Assembly: GCA_030435675.1 (NCBI GenBank)
Contig: CM059624.1
Span: forward strand, 7,402,769-7,466,768
Origin: Steinernema hermaphroditum
Taxonomy: Eukaryota > Nematoda > Chromadorea > Rhabditida > Steinernematidae
Length of the DNA stretch: 64,000 nt
Direction of reading: 5' to 3'
This document shows, in pieces, positions 11,743-24,800 of this stretch (the first letter of the stretch is position 1; every line of letters begins with the position of its first letter). Under the pieces are notes generated by a model that saw only the letters and a program-made list of their open reading frames with translations, was not told the origin of the DNA and did no database searches. Made by a program: the position numbers and the translations under genes.

Positions 11743-13602
11743 GTTTCCGACAGAAGAAAAACTGAGGGCCGCATTAAACGATTTAGACCGATTAAAAATG
11801 AAGCGCTTTCGTAATCAGCCACATAGAAGCCACCGGTTCGTGCACCACCATCTTGGCGCCACCGGATTCAGCATCTTCGCCGCTTTGACGTCGATGAGAT
11901 AAACATTGAACCAGAAGTGTTTATCATGTCTGATAGCCACATCCAACGCTAATCGACTCCATCCGATTTGATTTCTTAATAGCATTTGATTTCCGATATC
12001 GCGGTCACACCGCATTCTGAGGATGTTTCTGATTGCTGAGTGACATTTATGAGTCAGCGAATATTAACTTCCTTGGCGCCAAGAAATCATCCAGCTTTCG
12101 CAGCTTAAAGAGTCTCTACGCAGAAGATCTCATTCCATTCCCCTAATCGTCTTCTCGAGAAATGTGTCACCGTTGTGTTTAGATGCCAAGGAGGCGATGA
12201 CGCAGCCAGAGCCTTCTATGATCAAAACAATAACTATCGAGAGATCTTTGTTGCGACCCTCACATCCTTGTTTGGTCACTCGCCTCAATAGGATTGCGTC
12301 AAAAGAGACGCGAGTAAACATTTTGTTTTCGTCCTTTCGGGGAAGACTCCGCGATGAGGACGTCAGAGGCTACGTTTTCCGGGAAGCGCACGTGTCCCCT
12401 AGCCATGTCCCGGAAGAGTCTTCTCCGAAAAACAACTTGCAAAGGGTGAGGAGGGCTTCTTCTTCGTCATCGCCTATTTCGGGAAGTTCAATCGAATCTG
12501 TCTTTTGTGTGTTTTTGTTTTTCGAGCGGGCGTTGGCCACCTTTTAATAACCCCATTAGGGGGTCTTTATGAATTACTCTGTTGACTTCTGAGGAGGCGA
12601 ATTACCAGATTGGCTTATGGTGCACGCTTTGTCGTGGGAGAGTACGGTAGCTGCATGGAGACGTAGGTGAGCAGAGAACGGAACCTCTTCGAGTCTTTGT
12701 TTTGAAAACAAACTCGAAAGGTCACTTTAAATTTAAAGAGATGATTCAGAAAAAACGGACGAAGTTGTCATTTGAAACTTTTCTGACATCATTTGAAGTT
12801 CGTTCCGGGACACCGATATCACCAAACTTCAGTAAACACAGTGGTGCACTCTTCGCTGACGTGTGGCGATCTTATCCGAACGGTCCGAAAGCGACGAAAT
12901 CAATTTTCGGACCATTGAAAGTCGACGGCGATAGAAGCGTCTTTTGCAACATTCCTAACGTGTCCAGAGGATCTATGGTGACCACAAAAGCTGTTTACCG
13001 TCTGCCAGAGGACTCTCCGTTGTTTTCCGGCCTCCCCAAATGTTGCATTCCTTCTTTTTCGTTTTTTTTTGCGTAACCTTCGAAAGACTTTGAAAGACTT
13101 TAGAAACCCCAAATGTCCGAAAACAAAAAACAGGTCGTGACGCGCTGGATGCTATTTGGGAGGCGCAGACGTAGAGGAAACAAACTATACACCCGAACTT
13201 GCTAAGCAACGAGATTACACTTGGGTCCTCTTGGAACGCCTGGGGAAGCGATGACGCCGGAGGAAAGTGGGACTGTTTTCGTGTCCGTGTGGACTTTAAT
13301 GGAGTAGAAGGACGACTAAACATAGAACATCGAGGGTTTCGAAAGGCCGTGCATGTCAGCAAAGGGAACTCTGAAAGGGCCTGAGTCAGCAGCCGCACTC
13401 AGGGGGTATGATGATTCTTCTACTAATAGCAGCTTTTTCGAAACGTTCCCTTCCTTTCGAGAAGTTCCCCTTCCGCCACTCGATCACCTTCTTCTTCTCT
13501 TCTTTTTTCTCTTCCGACGGCGATCCCGCGGAGAGAGAGAAGAAGGTGCAAAACAACAGGGGGAATCACCCATTAGGCATGCATTAACCCTCTCCGTTTC
13601 AG
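11743..13602. other. no gene recognised; may hold the missing 5' exon of the Ly6-like gene
   Basis: No family recognised. The Ly6-like gene downstream needs an exon with a signal peptide ending one base into a codon. I could not identify it here with confidence. Confidence 0.4.
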
Positions 13603-16600
13603 GCTTCGGCTGCTTCGAGTGCGCCTCGGAGGCGCACGCCCTCCCGGTGACCCTCCGAAGGGCCCTCGGCTCGCAGAGCGACCTCTTCTACTGGCCCCTG
13701 GAGGCGACGGCTCCGAACTGCCACGGCGCCCTCGCGGACACGAAGAATCTGCACCAGGTGCAGGCGGGCATCTGCAGTCGCCACGACCTCTGCGTCAGCC
13801 TCATGCCCAACGCCAGTGAGTTCTTCGTTCCCCCAAAAAACGGCGGAATTCCTGTCTCGAGTGGAATGCGGCAGCGGCCGGAGGACCAGTTCGCGCTGAG
13901 TCATCGGAACCCGAAATCCGATCGCCGCTGAAACTCGTCCTCCCACCCGCCCCGGGCGAAGGGCCTCAGCGCTCCCTCCAGCCCTCCGGAGGGCCGCCCG
14001 GCGCCGCTTTCCACTCGAAGGCCTATCCTGGAGAAGCGCCGTTTCAATCTCTTCGAACTCTGATCTTTGGCTGAGCCGCCGTGTGTGGTCAGAACCGCTT
14101 TTGGTCACTTGATCGGCGGCGCCTGATGGATTAGGGATGCATTCGGAAGTGACGCGCTTCCCTGACAGCTGAGAGTTGATCGGAGAGGATTAGGGGACAC
14201 ACTGCGGACACACATTACTCCCCTATTGCATCATTCACTAATCCCTTCCCCGGAGAAGGTCACTACAAGTCGAAATAATCGATCGCTGATCACTCGATTC
14301 CATCAGAGGGTGCAGGCCTGACTGAAGAAGATACGTGACTCCTCGGTCAATTTTTAAAGTTTCAAATCGGCGATCGATCACAGCGGAGACGTAAATCAAC
14401 AAAGAAAGGGAACTTCGACCTCTTGGCCGACTTCCGTAGCCTAGGAGTGCACGCTTCTGAGTGCGCCACGTTCGCCGATTGGGGCTAAACAATTCCTAAC
14501 TCGATTAGTAAATAATTGCCACCTGACGTCGCCTCTGACGCCAGTCCGTGCACTGTTCTGTGTCTTCTCGAAAGGTACCCGGAGTCCGTAGTTTGCTCAG
14601 GGGTGCAGCCAACCCGAGGAGGAACTTTGTTTTGGGTCGGTGCATTCCTATCCACGTCACCGAGGAGATCTTGTTTTTCGACCCGAACAGGTCCCTGCCA
14701 CCGTCTTCGCCCTCTCGCTTTTTCGCACCGGGTGCCTCTTCCAGTCGCGGTGATCTCCGCGAATCGACGCCTCTGGCGCCGCCACGTGCACTTCGGTGTT
14801 GCATTTCGCAAATCGAGGTGACGTGGCGCGAACGCCTCGATCCTCGGCCTCTAAACGGATCAGATGACGAGCTCCGTGGCTACGTGTGCCTTCAGAAGGC
14901 CACGTGCTGCGCGAACTTCCTCGCGATCGAGATTAATTAAACCTGAGCACTTTGCGGACTCCTCGACAGAACAAACAAAAGGACTTTTTTGGATTCTGGG
15001 CATTCTTGACCCTCCATATCGGCCCCTTCTGACCAGCTGGAGGCGTCGGAATTCGCCTTCCGATCGAAATGCTTCAGAGGATTAGAGCATCGTTTCTATT
15101 TTCGGCTCCTTCTCCTTCGATAAGCCCACGAGTGATTCCAAAAAAGGAACACGGTCTTCGAGAGGCGCTCCCTCCCGTTTCCGGCCCCTGACTAATCCTC
15201 CCTACCTATGCTGTGTACACAGGAAGAACGCATTCCTTACTCATCCCTATGCACTTTCTCATGTTATCTGCGCGTTCTTCTGCAGCGTCTGCACCGAATG
15301 TCGTCACTCCGAATGCGATTATCTCGCGTAAGGTGCCTCTGGACGCTCTCCGCGGCGCCTTCTCTCTCGTCACGAGGTTGCGAAACCGTCCCCTTTTCGA
15401 AAATCAAGAGTTCGAAGACGATCGACCGCCTCGCTGCAGCCGCGTGCACTCCGTTAGGCATGCACGCGCCATGACTTACGGCTACGGTAGCCCCATTCGA
15501 CCATGCAGGGAAGGGCGGGGTCCCCCGTGCCATCACCTTTTTTGCATAACTAACCGTCCTTCGAGTGATCGATGGGCGAGGGGCTTCGGATTCCGGTTCC
15601 GCGCTCGGCGAACGCGAAGATCCCCGAGGCTACGACCCGAATATCTTTCGAAAAGGAATCTCTGAATGTACCGTACCCCTTTCAGATGTGAACTTCACGG
15701 TGCGCGGATGCCTCGAGCAGATCCTCCGCTACCCTCTTCGGGAGAACGCGACGCTTCTGAAGGAAGGGTAAGTGCCTGTGCTGGCATCTGAGAGATCGGA
15801 GGAGCCGTGACGTGCACGCCTAAACAAACAGTGTTCCGCTGATCGCCTCCGATGACGTCGGCGATCTCCAGATCGAAATTTCGAATCTGGTTGCCGATCA
15901 GCTGATTTGTGATTTTTTCGGAGTGTTTTTGTCACGTTTTGTTTACGATTCCCTTTGTGGAAAGTTTCAAAGTCCACGAAGAGAGTATCGAAGATACGCC
16001 ACTTCCAGGGGATCTCTGGAAGTAACCTTTGAAGATGTAACTTCTGGTGGAGTCCAAATACCTCCACAAATACCACCCGAGCAGAAATCGCCCATCCCAG
16101 GGGAGTCACGTTTTTCCACAGGTCAAAAAGTGAACTTTTGGGGATCTGAGTGCGCTCTGATCTTGTGGTCTTTGAAAGATTCGGCAGACGACGCAAACAA
16201 CAGTTCGAGCACTTGCCGACGACGTGCGGCGACCCATTCACGCGCCCTCCTGTCGCTTCTGGAAGCCCGTTTCGACGACACTTTCCATCAAAACACGCCC
16301 CACGTTCCGATCTCTGCACTCGGGCTACATCGCGTCCTTTGGCGTCCCCCTTCAAACACAAAAGGTGATGTGATGCAATGGTCGTTCTCTGCGTTCGGCC
16401 GACTCACTTTCACTCGGGAGACGACCCACTTCCTTCTTTCGAAAGCCACGGGTGCATTCCTGTGCACAGAGGGCTGTAGTTTGGAGTCCGTTCAAAACAA
16501 GGCCGCACCAGATTGCGCCACCCTACGAAACACACATTTCAGATGCTACATGGTGCGCTCGAAGCCGCTGTTCGACGACGAGATGGCCCTCGACTACATC

Positions 16601-16834
16601 GTCTGTGTGTGTGGTCGTCAGGACTACTGTAACCACGAGCCGCAGATGCAGAAGGTGGACGCGCACTGGACGCCGGGCGACGTGGTTACAGTGTACCCCC
16701 TGGGCAAGGGAAAGAAGCCGCTGGCGGTCGTCAAGAAGCGCGTCATCGCGGCACACGCCACTGTCACCGACTCCGGAATCTCGGCGTCGAGGGCCCCGTG
16801 GGCCCTTCTGTTGTTGTGCTTAGTTGGCGGCTGA
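13603..16834 (+). CDS. GPI-anchored Ly6/three-finger-type cell-surface protein (5' end not found)
   Basis: Three exons join in phase: 13603-13815, 15686-15767, 16543-16834, coding for about 195 residues. The first begins with CFECAS and has Cys at spaced positions (APNCHG, GICSRHDLCV). The second contributes RGCLEQIL. The third has GCYMV, then CVCGRQDYCN, the C-x-C...D-x-CN ending typical of Ly6/uPAR domains. A hydrophobic C-terminus (APWALLLLCLVGG) just before the stop fits a GPI-anchor signal. Such proteins sit on the outer leaflet and often modulate receptors. The RGC plus CN layout recalls nematode ODR-2/HOT proteins, but I am unsure of the subfamily. The introns, about 1.87 and 0.78 kb, are far larger than elsewhere in the window. 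A signal-peptide exon is needed upstream of the TTTCAG at 13602 and was not identified. The first exon is GC-rich with C-ending codons. Confidence 0.68.
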
Positions 16835-16838
16835 GAGC

Positions 16839-16844
16839 AATAAA
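16839..16844 (+). terminator. AATAAA polyadenylation signal of the Ly6-like gene
   Basis: AATAAA begins five bases after the TGA stop. A cleavage site 10-20 nt further would leave a 3' UTR of only about 25 nt. Confidence 0.65.
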
Positions 16845-18420
16845 GACAATTTGCCTTATCTGCACGTCCTCGGCACCTATCGGAGACACCTACACCGCCG
16901 CCGGGCCGATCGTAAACGCACAAAGGAGGGCGACGTGGACGGACTTTGCCCACCTAAAGACTACACAGTCCTAAAAATAGCTCTGGAGTCCTTTTTTGGA
17001 GGGAACTTTCAAATCCTCGATTCATGGAGGGGCCTGCAATTGTAAAAAGGGCACAAAAATAGCGATAGACTCGTTTGCGCCGAAGAAAACAACCTATTTC
17101 GGGAGGACCTTTCGCTACGCTCCGCGAGGCGCCGACGCCGCCTCGGAGCCTCGAGGCCCTTCTTATCGAGGCTGCAAACAGCGAGCGAGGAATGCATGTT
17201 CGGAAATTCGTAGTCGGGGCAACATCAGAGATCCGCCGAAGGTCCTGAGTGTTCTCTCGTTCAAAACAGGCCCCCACTTATCAAATACTCCGTTTTACGA
17301 CTTTCTGCAGTGGAGTCGAGCGGCTCGGGTCAAAGTCGAGCGCAGAAGAAGGTGCAGACGAGCCTTCGAGACGCCGGGTTCGTCGAATCTCACGCGAAGG
17401 AGTCTTCCGACGCCGCCACGCCACCCTTATCAGTGGGGATAGTCCGCCACCGCAGTTATCGCGCTCGCCTACACCGCAAAGACGTGGCGTCGAATTGTTT
17501 GCGAAAAAGGCGTCGAAATTGCGCCGAATAGGCAAGAGGAGCCACCTTTGACAGAAATTAGGAACCCTCTGACGATAGTAGGGGTCGTTTCAAAGAAGTC
17601 GCCTCTTTCCATAGGGGAACCCGGAACCGGGGCACAAGAAGCTGAGTCGAGTTCAAACGGATTTGCAGGACTCGGATGAGGCAGAAGGATTAGCGTTCCT
17701 GATTAGGGATCAGTCCCACGCAGCAGCCAAGGTCACAAAACAAGCGGATGAGCCAAGAAGGAGGTGAGGGTGGCGGATCAGCGAAAAGCCGAGAGGATAC
17801 GGTTCAAAACAACCTAATTTTGAGGGTCTTTCCTGACCTCCATGAATCAGAACCGACCGGAATGTGGTCGTAAATTGGGCTGATTCATTTCCATTGCTGC
17901 GCCCGTGTTGAAACTCCGTAAATCCCATTAAACGCCGGCATTTCCGGAGTGTGCTGTTCCTTGGAGAACTCAGATTTCCTCGTCCTTCCTTCCAGAGATC
18001 GCACGTGAGGCCCACCTCCTCCTTCTGTTTACCACCCTCGCAAGCAATCGGATCCGCCTCGCTTCTGAATTCTGCAGAAAACACTCCTGGAGCCGATCGG
18101 TGACACCCACGTGCACCCCTTCCCTCCAGCACCCACCACCACCCGCAGCGGCCGCGGTCATCGGCCTACCGTACCCCTTCAAACTACGCACAGCGGCGAA
18201 AGTTTCGCAACTGTGACTCATCCCTCCGAGTTGATTTATTTGTCCGGAAGTGGGCTCGATGACGTCGCCGCCACCCACGACGGCCCGGCATTCTCGGAAT
18301 CCGGCGAGGTACGGTCGCCGGCGGAACGGTCGCTTTGTGTCCGTCTTGTGTGCTCCCGTGGCCGCCCCTCGCGCTGGGCGGCGCCGTTGACATCACCGTG
18401 GGGGGCGGAGTCGCGAAGCT
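16845..18420. other. intergenic, no recognisable gene
   Basis: Only overlapping short frames on both strands, no motif recognised. The last 300 bases are GC-rich and probably form the promoter of the small gene that follows. TACCGTA occurs near 18169. Confidence 0.5.
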
Positions 18421-18426
18421 TATAAG
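18421..18426 (+). promoter_or_regulatory. TATA box of the small orphan gene
   Basis: GCTTATAAGC lies 88 bp upstream of the ATG at 18514, in GC-rich surroundings, with a pyrimidine-rich leader after it. The spacing fits a TATA box about 30 bp before transcription start and a short 5' UTR. A CRE-like TGACGTCG lies further upstream near 18258. Confidence 0.5.
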
Positions 18427-18513
18427 CACTCGCCGCGCTGCATTTCTGTGATTTCCCGTGCTCCGCACTCCGCACTCCACAGCTTCTGCTCCCACCCGCT
18501 CCGACCACACACG

Positions 18514-18854
18514 ATGATCTTCGAGATCCCCCTCGACCACTTCCCGCAGCCCTACTCCATGGCGAAGACCTTCCAGCTCGGCCCCCGGGCCGCGCCCAGC
18601 ATGCCCCAGCTCCTACTCGGTAAGTCCCAGTGCCCGCCTATTACGGTATCTTACGGTATGTCTTTTCAGAGCGTCCCACCACGTTCACCCTGCAGATCGC
18701 CTCCCAGTCGAGCCCGATCCAGGTGCAGTTTGCGCGCTCCCAGGAACTGAAGCAGATCGCCTCGGCTACTGTATCCGCCGTCCGAGACTCGGCCACCCAC
18801 GTCGTCGGCCGTTTCCTCAGTTGTCAGCCGACCTTCTGGCGCTCCAACAGTTAG
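18514..18854 (+). CDS. hypothetical 96-residue protein, two exons
   Basis: Exon 18514-18619 ends CTCG before GTAAGT; exon 18670-18854 starts after CTTTTCAG and restores the frame (Glu codon across the junction), ending TAG. Support comes from the canonical 50-nt intron, strong C-ending codon bias, TATA box and clean start. The protein starts MIFEIPLDHFPQPYSMAK, has no signal peptide or membrane segment, and its second half is a possible amphipathic helix (QELKQIASATVSAVRDSA). I do not recognise a family. The intron contains two TACGGTA heptamers. It could also be one end of a longer gene. Confidence 0.55.
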
Positions 18855-21800
18855 ACGCTTTGGCGTCTACCGTACCCCCGAACAAAGAAGCGATTCCTCC
18901 GAACGCTCCCAGTGCCTCGAAGAGTGCCTTCTGACGCGCCGACCTGGCCGCCCTACCGTAGCCGGCCCCGAGCCCTGCGGTCCCGCCACGATCTCCGAAG
19001 CCCTAAAGTACAAAGGCTCGGCGCCGTCCCCAAACTGCCGACTCGGTCGGCCGAGAGTAACTTGTTACCGTAATCTATTGTATTTGTTGCCAGATTTGTT
19101 GAGATTAAAGAGTCTATGATCTGTGCCTTCTTTGTACCGGGAGGGGTTCTGCAACGAACGATGGCGGGCAACACGTCGGGATTCCGGTTTGCCCGGCTTG
19201 TTTACTTCGGTTTGAGACAGTCGCGACGGGCACCAGAGGAAGACCTTCTTCCGAGGAATACCGGTTCGCGAGGACGACGCGAGAAAACAAAACGGCGCCG
19301 GGCGAGGACCGTCGCGGGTGGTCATTTCGAAACACTCTTCCAGAACGTTCTCTTACGACGACCACTCGAGAGAAAACAGCTTTTCCCTCGACGGTGGATT
19401 TTAGAAGTGCGGAGAGACACCCAGGTTCTGCAGCTATTTCCATCTACGGCTTGGGCCTTGATGCAAACGTTGACGTCTTCCGCCTCCACTACGCCCATCT
19501 GTGTCCATTCTGTGTCCTTTTCCGGCGGAGGCTCCTCTTCCTGCATCCCTAAGGTCGTCTAAACTCGGACATCTAATCCACTCCCGGGGAAATTTGCGTC
19601 AAAACGCCTTCGATTATAGTCTTCGGGGTCGGGTGGCAACTACGTAGTTGAGTCAAGTGTCTAATGGAGACTAATTGGATAGGCCGAGAGCGACACAATT
19701 GGGGGCGTCGATTACGTCGACGCCTAAGTGGAAAGATCAGAAGTGACCACAACACTTCTAAGGACGTTCCTCTGCACGTGGAGTTGTTTTTTTGCGAAGG
19801 CGCCTGACCCGACCGTTCATTCGAGGTCGTCCAAAGGGCGCAGGCCTGAGCACGTGGTTGCCATCTCCGGAGGGTGGAAGTCTCGGATTCCGCGGACTTT
19901 GGCTCCCAAAAAGAACAACGTGTCCATGAATGCAAAAGGTTCAAAAGTCGTGGGAACGTTGCAGGAACGAACAGATGACCTAATCGAACACCTCAAAGCC
20001 TGCTAGGCCTGTTCGGCGCCCTGGGGTTCCCATTGATCGTTTGCATTTCACAAAGCACAGGACGAAGGAGGAAAACAACTATCTCCATCTCGATTTAAAA
20101 TACGAAATAGAAACACAAAGGGCCTAGACAAGTCCTTTGCTCGAAATGGTCGGCACTTCAAAGTGATTCTTGTATTCTTTTTTGTCGCCACATTTTGAAG
20201 AGAGATAAACATCGTGAAAACACTCAAAGCCTCTTTGGGAGTCTTCCAGGCAGGATTAGCCAACACAGCTACATTTCATTAGCCACCAAAGCCTTAAGCC
20301 ACAGCCGAGATTCCTCACCCTGATCAGAATGAGTCGATCACTGACCGCCAAAACAATGCTCAAACGGCTGCAGGCCGAATCGATTAGTGATTGTCTCCAA
20401 AAACAAAGCGTTCGTCCGGTTTCGTCCGAAAGAAACCCAAAATAACTTCCTCTTCAACTTCTCCTTCCAAAACCACGGCTGCTTGATGAGACCAGATTCC
20501 CCGAGTTTTGATGACGGGATAGGAGTCGAGAAGTTCGTTTAAACCCATTTGAAATCGGAGTTATTTTGAGTTGTTTTCGAGGTTGAAGGGCCGATGACGC
20601 GACAGAAATGTTGTTTCCGTGTGTGGCCAAATTTGCCGAAAATAGCGCCGAAGTCGGCTGTGCAGATACAGTGGTCGGTGATGCGATCGGAACCTTGTTG
20701 AAGGAGAGTGGAGGCACCCAGGCGGAATCTTGCCCCAATTCGCCGAGATCTCGGTGTTTTGGACCTCAAAGAACGGCAAACAAACTCTGTTTCTCAGCAA
20801 TCCACGAGGCGCAGCTGGAATCGGTGTTTAGGTGATGTGGAAACAGATGGAGTGCACGGCTTCCGATTGTTTCCGATAGATCTGCAGGAGGCAAACACTG
20901 AATTATTCCTTCTAATGGCACCTCAAACTCCTCGAGATGTGCAAAACAGAGTCCGCATCAACAACCGAACTCATAACTCCTTCAAAACATTTGACTCACG
21001 ACCACAATGCCACGGTGATATCATGAAAAATAGTGTTCTTTTCGAATGCCGAATTTTTTCAATTCTGAATTGTACCCAGCATTGAAGTTATGGTCGATCG
21101 AATTGTAGGCCGAAGTTGAACAACAGAGGAAGGCGGAAGTGTTGGAAACTGAGAGCTGTGTATCTCTCCGTGAAGATCCAGTGTGCAATTCCTTCGAATT
21201 GAATCATCGAGATATGTCTTTTCCTGGCTGCACAGATTACCCTCGTCTCGGCTTGATGAAGTCGAAGGAGAGATCTGCAGGTGGTTGTTTGGATGACTCG
21301 ACCCGAAAGACTACAAACAATAAGTGAGTTAGAGGAGAGGTCGGATGACGTCGTCGCTAACTCGAGTCACCTTTGCCGCTCACGCATTTGTGTCCAACGC
21401 GGATAATTGTGTTAGCGCCTTTTTCGGTGCAAAAGCGGGTCGAAAGGCACTGGAGGACGCTATTCCGGGCGTCCTCAACATGTTTTCACGTCAGAACCCT
21501 TGAAGTGCAGTCACCGCTGAGGAATGTTTCAGGTCAATAAACAACGGGGACAACTTGTAGTCACAACGAGCAGAAAAAAACAAACTTTGTAGTGTCCCTG
21601 TCCCTATGGCCCCCGTTCAGATACAGAGCCCTTCTGAGGACTCCTTTCCCATCGAAAGAACGACAGCCTTTGATGGAGCAGCTCCCGTTTCTCACGCACA
21701 GAGAGAACAAAAGCGAAATTTGTAACCTTTGTTCATAAAGATGATTCGAATGGAGCCATCGATTTCTGAAGTGATCTACGGTAAAGCATGAATGTTGAAG

Positions 21801-24800
21801 TGTTCTGTGGTTTATTCGAAAGATGAGTGTAGGCGAACGGCACAAATGCCTTCCAAATCCTCTTGAGACCGGTCCCCAACCGGAGATCGGAGATTCCATC
21901 CTCGCGTCTTGCCTTACAGAGACCGAAACAGAGGATAACCCTATCGTTGCTGGTCACTTCTGCGGTATTTGTTTCCTGGAACCTACTACAGTAGGCTAAT
22001 TGTTTGCTAACGGTGTTTGTTACTTCTATCTCATTATAAATCGGATTTTAATTCAAATTCCGGACCTTTTGTTGTTTGGCTAAATTCAATTCAGCGCCTG
22101 TCGATCACATTGTCGCCTTCGAAAACAGGTTCCGAACCTTTAGATGAATTTTTGATTTTTCGAAAGGTGGCAGAGATGCCCTCATTAGACCGTCTCCAAG
22201 CGAGATAGAAACATTACAGAAAGATCGACCACAGAGTTTCCTCCAATGGTCACTTGGAAAACGCTAGAAGCCTTTTTTGTTTCTGCTTCTAGATTCTACC
22301 TAGCAGAGTGCACTCCTCCTCTGTAGGACCTTCTGAAGAAGCAATAAACGTTCTCACGTGCTTGCTGGAAATGATGTCGAAGTTGACTTATTTGTTTTCG
22401 GAAGTACAACAAAGGAAAACACAAAAGTCGCAATTCTCCGTTCGACCTTCGGCGATAGGTCGAGGGAATCGCTGGAGCACCTGGAGCACCTGGCCGGACA
22501 TGTTTTCGAAGAAAGTTTTTCTCACCAAAAACAATCGGACTGTTTTTGTGAAACGTTTCTTTTTCGCAGGTCTTTGATTTTCTTCTATTTTGCATCGAAT
22601 CTACGATAGACATGACAAATAACAGTGAGTACTTCAGAGATCCCGTAGTGAAGCCTTGTGATCCGCGTCCACGTGGCAAAAAAAGGAACCATTCTCGGAA
22701 CTCGACAACATTTCGTGTGACTCTGTGGGGGTGTTCAGCATATCCATAACCATGATGTGTGTTTCGCATATGATGTGAATAGTAATCAGCGTTGTAGAGA
22801 TGAAGTGTCAAAGACGACATTTGAGGCACAGGCACAATGTCTTTCACTCCTGACGCACTCTGGCTTCATCGTTCTGCCTATCTAAATTAGGCCTGTCCCA
22901 CTAGAAACCTCCACAAATGCAGTCCAATCTCCTGACACGAACAAGTAGAATTCCACTGTTTCTACCGTATCCGGCTCAGCACAATGTGTTGCAAAACCAA
23001 ATTGTTTTGGAGAAACGCTTCCCGGAACTGCCTACACTTCGGCTCTTTCACGGTGAATTGGACCACAAACACGGTGAAAACAATTCTGCACAGAGTGTTC
23101 TCGGGCAAAACATCCTGATTTTGTGCTCGCACTTCGCGTTTGTCCAAGTGGCTAGAGTTTGGCCGAAACAATGGTGAGTGAGAAGGAGGAACTTTGTGTT
23201 TGTCCAATTCTGCCTATTTCTTGGAATGTCTCCGCATAAAATGATGAACGGCGATGTACACCTTTGCTTCTATAAAACGTTCCAGTAATAGGTCTGCATT
23301 TTAGGGGATTTCGGACTCGGGATCTCGAGATAAGCTATTCTTTACTTTCAAATCCGTTTCATTAATCACCTTTCACTTGTTTTTTTGTATCCAAATCCAC
23401 TCAAGGAGAATTAGAAGCGTTGCGAGTCTGAAATTCAAATGTCAAGGTGTTGGAGGGAGTCTTTCTTGCAAAATCTTTTTAAAAATTTTCGTTTCATTAT
23501 TCTCCATCTTTTTATTTTTGTGCACTTCTGAGCACTTGACGACCTCCGTCTTTCTCTTTTTCCGAGCAATGTTCCTGTGGTCGTGATACACTGTTTTTCG
23601 TTTGTTTTCAAACGTGCACGTGCACTTTGAGTGACTTAGAACGCAGCGGGTCAACGTGCCGTGAAATTACAATCGAACATGATAGAATAGAACCAATTCG
23701 AGTGATACAACTAAATCTCGGTTGGCTCCGACTCAGTTGGCGTCTCTATACATTCTAAGCATTGTGCAAATGGGCCATAAAATGAACTTCGAAGACATTC
23801 CGACTATTTTCTAGCTCTGACCAATTGGTTCTTTATTGTTTCGAGACCCAAAGTGACGCAGAGGAACTCATACTGAAACTGAAAATAACCACAAATTGCG
23901 TCACACACTTAGGGATTTCAATAGACCCTTCAGTGACACGCGCTATTGTCTTTGATTTTTGTTCATCGTGTGGGAGTGATCTCATAAAGACGGTGTAGCT
24001 GCGAGGGACCGAAATGAGTGTCCAGAGAAGAGTTTCACCTTCGCCAAGTAGGGCCTTCTTCTTAGTCATCAAGTGGTCAAGAGGCTCAATGATCTGCAGC
24101 AGAGGAGACGAATAACAAGCCTCTCAAGAAGCGTGTGTATTGTTTGGTGCACTGTTTGGGAATCGAATCAAAACAACTTGTTTTCATCGGCTTTCGATTC
24201 TGTGGAAACGTGGGGGGTCGAGGTCAGCTGGACATCCGAACAGCCTCCAAGGTTTCCCCCACCATTTCCGAAGGACTTCCTTCGGGAGAAACCACTACAA
24301 ACGAATCAATTTCAAAGGATTCGAATTTGTATCGCCTGTGACTGGATTTCGCGAATTGTTTTCAAATCCGAACCGATGACGAATTCGCTTCTTCGAACAA
24401 AAAATGCAAATTCCCTAATATTATTGTTTTTGCGGTCAAATCGTGTTACAATCCGACAAAGGTATTGACAAACGTCACCGTTCTGTGTATTTCGATCTTT
24501 CTTAAAATCTATACAAAACAGAAAGACGTCACTGTTCTATCAAGTTTGTCGCGTTTCACAGGACCATCTGGCTGAAAGTCCACAATAAACAGCTGCTGCT
24601 GCCTAGGAGTCCTTTGAAAATAGCTCACACGCCTGAGTGGATTGGGTTCGTCTGAAATAGGTCTAACGTCACAGCGTCGTACGCACCGAATCCACAATAA
24701 ATCGAGTTGAACTTGACTCTGTTAATTATTAAAAGAAACAGGAAACACCGACGCATTCGAACACCTGGCTGTGGAAGAGCGTTCAGGAGTGTCAAATGAC

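Noticed and set aside
15923..16834. 303-codon plus-strand frame
   Set aside because: It is the last exon of the Ly6-like gene read back through its intron; the TTTCAG at 16542 and the phase match to the previous exon show the true exon start.
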